Assembly (NCBI RefSeq): GCF_001039355.2
Contig: NW_019773804.1
Location: forward strand, 1-21,918
Direction of reading: 5' to 3'
Length of the DNA: 21,918 bases
Source of the DNA: Lingula anatina
Taxonomy: Eukaryota > Brachiopoda > Lingulata > Lingulida > Lingulidae
Shown: positions 17,786 through 21,918 of the stretch, piece by piece
Layout of the letters: each line of letters starts with the position of its first letter
Position numbering within the stretch: position 1 is the stretch's first letter
Notes under the pieces: generated by a model
Databases searched by the model: none
The model's input: the letters and a program-made list of their open reading frames with translations, nothing else
Told to the model about the DNA's origin: nothing
Translations under genes and position numbers: made by a program

Positions 17786-19369
17786 AAATGTGCTGTGTGG
17801 AAAAAGATTCCTTTTAAGCATCTTAATTAATACTAAGTGGCAAGGCTGTAGAAGACAACAGTCTCAGTGACGATATATCATTTTTTCACTGACGGCCACG
17901 TCTATATGTTGAATGTGTTATAGCGGATTTGGCAATAGATATATTATAAATATATCAATTAGGACCCATTGTCTATATTCTAATATATATATATATTTAG
18001 TTTATCACAGGGTCAGAGGGGATGCAAGGTTAATGTACTGGTGCCCTGATACGATAATTTCTCAAAGATTTATAACACCTCTAGTTCATTGTTTTCAACG
18101 TTTATCAATTTTAATTGCTCAAAATGTTTTCACATGAACATCTTTCTTTCAAAGTTTTTTTTTTTTTCTTGAACTACAATTTATTTTTATCACTTAGATT
18201 TACTCTGATAAAGAAAATATAGTAATTCAAATTTGTCTATATTGATCTAGCTACTAACTACCGTCAACCCCAAGCTGGTGTCTCAAACCAGACACCCTAC
18301 ACACTGCTGGCACTGGTGTGCAACAGCTGATGTGGGGCAGCAGCCTGTTTACACAAGAAAACTTCGGACCGATATTGGTCAAATCTTTTAGTAAAACAAA
18401 AAAAAAAAATTCTATCTACTTTGAACCAAGGTGAATCAGTAACAGTCCTGTAAGAAAAATTACGCTTGTTTTATAACAAAAAAGTAAAGAAAAGATGAAC
18501 CTCCTATCAAATTTATCTCAATACTCCAATACAGCAGCCAATGACAAATTCCTTGAATCATAAATAAATCAATACAAGTAGGCGTGTTTTTAATCCAAAT
18601 TTTCTCTCCCTCTCTCTCTCAAACAAACAAGCCCCACCATTGTTAAAGTACATTCAGCTTCTGCCATTAAATACCACTTAATCTACATCTTTTTTTTTTC
18701 TCTTTCAATCCCATCTTTTATATGGGAACGCCAATAACTGCATTCTCAGTTTAAACACAGTCTATTTTCATATTAGGACTGCCTACGCATGCAAAACTAA
18801 GGAGGTTACGTCAAATAAAAAAATCACATCTTCTGAGGTTTCCCCCATCTTTGCAGCCTACAGAAACCTAGATAGACATTTTCAATTATCAGAAGTCAAG
18901 GACATGTAGCTTTTTAATAAGTTATAGCCCCTCATTGATTAGTCTACGCAAAGAGAAACGTCAGAGGAACAATACGGATAGGGCGCATTCCAAGTCAATT
19001 TGTGACAGCCCAACTTAGTGCATTCTTTCTCAAGATGTGATGTGATTATGTTTTCTTACTGTATGCCTCAATCTAACGCCACAAAATTTATCTCATCCAC
19101 ACTTGCAGAGTAGCAGACTAATTTTACTGTTTAAATAGCACTAACTATGGCAAGCCATAAAGCGAACTGGAAACACAGCCAGATATCCATCCGTCTCCTT
19201 TAATACCAATCAATAAGAAGTGGAGAATAAATTTGCCTTCAAACAATGACCAAATTCCATCCCCTTTTATGATGAGAAAAACTAAAAATACCTTGGGTCT
19301 GTTCCAAAAAGGACTTCAGCATGTAAATTTGCCTCAACTTAAGACCAGAATTTTTGCAGCTTTACCAAG
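17786..19369. other. No gene seen
   Basis: AT-rich DNA with an AT microsatellite near 17980-17996 and a (CT)n tract near 18607-18620. A small perfect hairpin (GGTGTCT CAAACC AGACACC, about 18277-18296) lies in a locally GC-richer patch. Confidence 0.55.
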
Positions 19370-19880
19370 AATACCAGCTCCTCCTGTCCCCTTTTTCCCT
19401 TCAAGTGCACCTCACAGCCTGTTCTCCACTTACTGATTTGAATAAGGAAAGAATACTAGTTCCCCCTTCCCCCCCCCCCCTTTTAAGTGCACCTCACAGC
19501 TGGGATAGCGCTAACACTCGCCAATTTAGCCAAATGCTAAAACTGACTAAAATTGGCTAAACAAAAAGGGCTTGATTTGACTAATTTTAATCAAATTAGA
19601 ACCATTTGGATAACAAATTGACAAAAAAGTGGTGATTTGGCTAAGGGAAAAAAATTGCTAGAGCTACCCCAGCTCACAGCCTTCACTCATTTTGAATAAG
19701 GAAAAATTGAAAGTTTTTTTTCTGCTTCCCCTCTTCCCACCCCCCCCCCAAAACATCCACCTTATTTAGATAAGAATACAGAATTTTTTCCTGTCTCCCC
19801 CCTCCCCTAAATGAACCTCACAGCTTCCTCTCCATTTAGATAAGATATAAGGGAGAGAATACCTCTGTCCCAAGTGTCCC
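19370..19880 (+). repeat. Degenerate tandem repeat with C-tracts, host of a D-family MITE
   Basis: Repeated motifs are AAGTGCACCTCACAGC, TGAATAAGGAAAGAATAC (or ATTTAGATAAGAATAC) and a C-rich tract (C10-C12). CTCACAGC occurs at 19411, 19493, 19673 (the MITE-generated copy) and 19817. After removing the MITE, about four units of roughly 80-100 bp remain. No coding potential is evident. Confidence 0.65.
19501..19672 (+). mobile_element. MITE family D, copy 1, with target duplication
   Basis: A 172-bp element with inverted ends (TGGGATAGCGCTAACAC and TTGCTAGAGCTACCCCAG). It is flanked by CTCACAGC at 19493-19500 and 19673-19680, an 8-bp direct repeat (7 bp if the ambiguous C is assigned to the element). 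The target lies in a minisatellite unit that also contains CTCACAGCCT elsewhere, so the duplication is well supported. An 8-bp duplication would fit hAT-type elements; no coding sequence is present. Confidence 0.82.
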
Positions 19881-20024
19881 GTTGATAAGCCACCAGGTCA
19901 ACACGTGGCCAGGTAGATAAAACAGTTGTACCGTGAGCTGTACTGACAGGCCTGAGGACAACAACCTCAGGTCAAACATGTGTTCTTTCACTGATAAAAC
20001 AACAACAGAGGCTTGAAGGTGCGT

Positions 20025-20640
20025 TCAGACTGGCTAAAATTAAACTGCTGTCACTGATAAAATAACAAAAGAAGCTTAAAGATGCATTCAGCCTAAATTA
20101 AACTGCTACACTTGTGGTGTGATGATATTGCAGTTGGACAGTAGGAGCATTCAGACTGGTTTAAATCAAACCGCACATAATGCCTAAGTGTGACAACATT
20201 TTAGTTGGACAGTGGGAGCATTTAGACTGGTTTAAATCAAACCACACATAATGCCTAAGTGTGACAATATTTTACTTGGACAGTCACGAGTGGGAGTATT
20301 CAGACTGGTTTAAATCAAACCGTAGATAATGCCTAAGTGTGACAACATTTCAGTTGGACAGTGGGAGTATTCAGACTGGTTTAAATCAAACCGTAGATAA
20401 TGCCTAAGTGTGACAACATTTTAGTTGGACAGTGGGAGCATTCAGACTGGCTTAAATCAAACCGCACATAATGCCTAAGTGTGACAACATTTTAGTCGAA
20501 CAGTAGGAGCATTCAGACTGGCTTAAATCAAACCGTAGATAATGCCTAAGTGTGACAACATTTTAGTTGGACTGTGGGAGCATTCTGACTGGCTTAAGAC
20601 ACCGTTAATAACACCTCGATGTGACGACATTACTGTATTC
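20025..20640 (+). repeat. 71-bp tandem repeat, about seven copies
   Basis: The unit reads GCATTCAGACTGGTTTAAAT, CAAACCGCACATAATGCC, TAAGTGTGACAACATTTTAG, TTGGACAGTGGGA. GACTGG recurs at 20154, 20225, 20303, 20374, 20445, 20516 and 20587: every step is 71 bp except one of 78 bp caused by a 7-bp insertion (TCACGAG). Degenerate units extend to about 20025 on the left. The array ends just before the D-family MITE at 20660. Confidence 0.93.
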
Positions 20641-20659
20641 AGACATTTTAAGCCCATGC

Positions 20660-20832
20660 TGGGGTAGCACTAGCACTCGCCAATTTAGCCAAATGTTAAA
20701 ACTGACTTTAATTGGCTAAAGAAAAAAGGGCTTGATTTGACATGTTTTAGCCAAATTATAACCATTTTGATAACAAATTGACAAAAATGTGGGTATACGG
20801 CTAAGCAAAAAAAGTTGCTAGCGCTACCCCAG
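20660..20832 (+). mobile_element. MITE family D, copy 2
   Basis: About 173 bp with the same structure as the element at 19501-19672: TGGGGTAGCACTAGCACTCG on the left, TTGCTAGCGCTACCCCAG on the right, and shared internal landmarks CCAATTTAGCCAAATG, GGGCTTGATTTGAC and GATAACAAATTGACAAAAA. The flanks share CCATG (20654-20658 and 20833-20837), a shorter match than the other copy's duplication. Confidence 0.83.
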
Positions 20833-21217
20833 CCATGTCTCTGCCTTAGACTAAAAAATATTTTAGTTTGAAAACCCTGCATGTGCCTGTTACATGAGAT
20901 GAAAAAGTAAAGGTTTGGCGTCAGCTTGTTACTTCTTACACGAAAATGAAAAAAATAATTTACTTTTAAAACTAAAGCAAAGTGTGCCTGGGAAGACTGA
21001 TACCATAACGTCATACATAGGTAAAACACACAGAGCACTGCGTAAAAATGAAAGGAAACTCGGGATCATATTTCTAATAATAAAACATTGCTTCTCATCG
21101 CAAGACCTTTCCTTCGTCAGGAAAATGACAGGATACAGGAAACCACGAAAAAATACGAAACCGACAAGGCAATGTAATAGCCCAGATTCCAACCAATATT
21201 GGCAATGGATGTGTAAC

Positions 21218-21233
21218 TGTAGCACGTGCTACA
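21218..21233 (+). repeat. 16-bp perfect palindrome with CACGTG core
   Basis: TGTAGCACGTGCTACA is fully self-complementary and centred on the E-box CACGTG. A second perfect palindrome lies 38 bp further on. Confidence 0.85.
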
Positions 21234-21271
21234 TGAAGGTCACAGTAACGTGTACAGGGAGATGAGTTCAC

Positions 21272-21289
21272 GCATGTCATATGACATGC
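21272..21289 (+). repeat. 18-bp perfect palindrome
   Basis: GCATGTCATATGACATGC is fully self-complementary. The ATGTCATATGACAT core resembles dimer-type binding sites but no factor can be assigned. Confidence 0.85.
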
Positions 21290-21700
21290 TTATTTATTTG
21301 AACTCCTGCCCTGTTATGGGACATTTCATTCAGTTTCAGCGTCACAGTCTCTCCAGTTTTCTCCACTTATCCCAAGTTTTCATGAGATAACGTTATTGTA
21401 CAAGTTAACGTAATTTATTGAAATACAATCTATGAACTTCAAAAAACGTTTTGTTGAAGTTTTCAGTACGGTTACGGTATGGTCATGGCAACAGTATGTA
21501 AGTACTCCTCATTTTTTCCAAGAAGATCAAAGTCTTTCACATGAACTCTTACTTATATGTATCATAAGCCTTTCAATTTTTGCTCCAACTCTTATATAGA
21601 TGGTAATGTTTCCATGTATCCACACACATACTGATGGTACTGTGGCCATGTACACACAAATGAGTATTCAAGTATAACATTCATGTGACCAGTCCACTAA

Positions 21701-21915
21701 GGCTCTATTCCCATAGATTTTAGATCGATCTATCCCCGCGGGGAGTCTCACTAGATTACTTTCAGATAATCCGACTTAAATGTCCGTCCCGCCTACTACA
21801 AGCTGTAAGGGGATAATTAACTTTCGTGTCCGCCCGGCTGACAGCTATTTAGCATGAACCCCCAGGGAGTTAGGTCGATCTAAAGTAGGTCGATCTAATC
21901 TATGGAAATGGGGTG
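21701..21915 (+). mobile_element. MITE family A, copy 4, at the window edge
   Basis: About 215 bp from GGCTCTATTCCCATAGATT to CTATGGAAATGGGGTG, nearly identical by eye to copy 2 over its whole length, differing at only a handful of positions. The window stops three bases after the apparent end, so the right flank cannot be checked. The high similarity to copy 2 suggests comparatively recent activity of this subfamily. Confidence 0.87.
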
Positions 21916-21918
21916 TTA

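Larger units (their letters stand above)
20838..21700. other. No gene seen; two palindromes
   Basis: Open frames on both strands between 20915 and 21280 overlap each other and have no recognisable domain. The only distinctive structures are the two perfect palindromes at 21218-21233 and 21272-21289. Confidence 0.5.

Noticed and set aside
20685-21280. Four overlapping open frames on both strands
   Set aside because: Two overlap a MITE or each other, none has a recognisable domain or codon bias.

Overview
The window is AT-rich animal nuclear DNA with short phase-consistent exons, long introns, many small inverted-repeat transposons and several minisatellites. Protein content (an AGO-clade Argonaute and a proteinase-K-like subtilase) and the genome style suggest a bilaterian, probably marine, invertebrate such as a lophotrochozoan or invertebrate deuterostome. 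I cannot name the species.

The main gene is the 5' part of an Argonaute on the minus strand, from about 16.2 kb down to 6.3 kb. Three exons (7386-7725, 6917-7037, 6307-6488) are unmistakable: they encode the Argonaute N domain and the start of linker 1, and their splice phases join exactly. Upstream I reconstruct four more coding exons that make a long disordered N-terminus: a start exon (16056-16173), two related exons (10212-10310 and 9180-9284) and a short exon (12566-12625). The introns from the start exon to the N-domain exon are all phase 1, so the exons 12566-12625, 10212-10310 and 9180-9284 can each be skipped or combined without losing frame. One of them ends in a duplicated 21-bp donor, and another has an in-frame upstream acceptor. 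The N-domain exon opens with a collagen-like Gly-Pro-Pro tract. PAZ, MID and PIWI are not in the window.

Left of the Argonaute exons, two minus-strand exons (3559-3584 and 3314-3393) encode the catalytic-serine segment of a subtilisin-like protease (GTSMSSPHV followed by AGVAAVLLSED). No other catalytic parts were found. An open segment at 984-1215 is phase-compatible as a terminal exon but has no recognisable homology.

The rest is introns and flanking DNA. It holds four copies of a ~215-bp MITE (family A), a Tourist/Harbinger-like MITE with TTA target duplications (family B) of which one copy carries two further MITEs, a two-copy family (D), several single inverted-repeat elements, and minisatellites with periods of about 26, 63-68, 71 and 123-127 bp. 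A possible LINE relic lies just upstream of the Argonaute start exon. I saw no tRNA, rRNA or CRISPR array.
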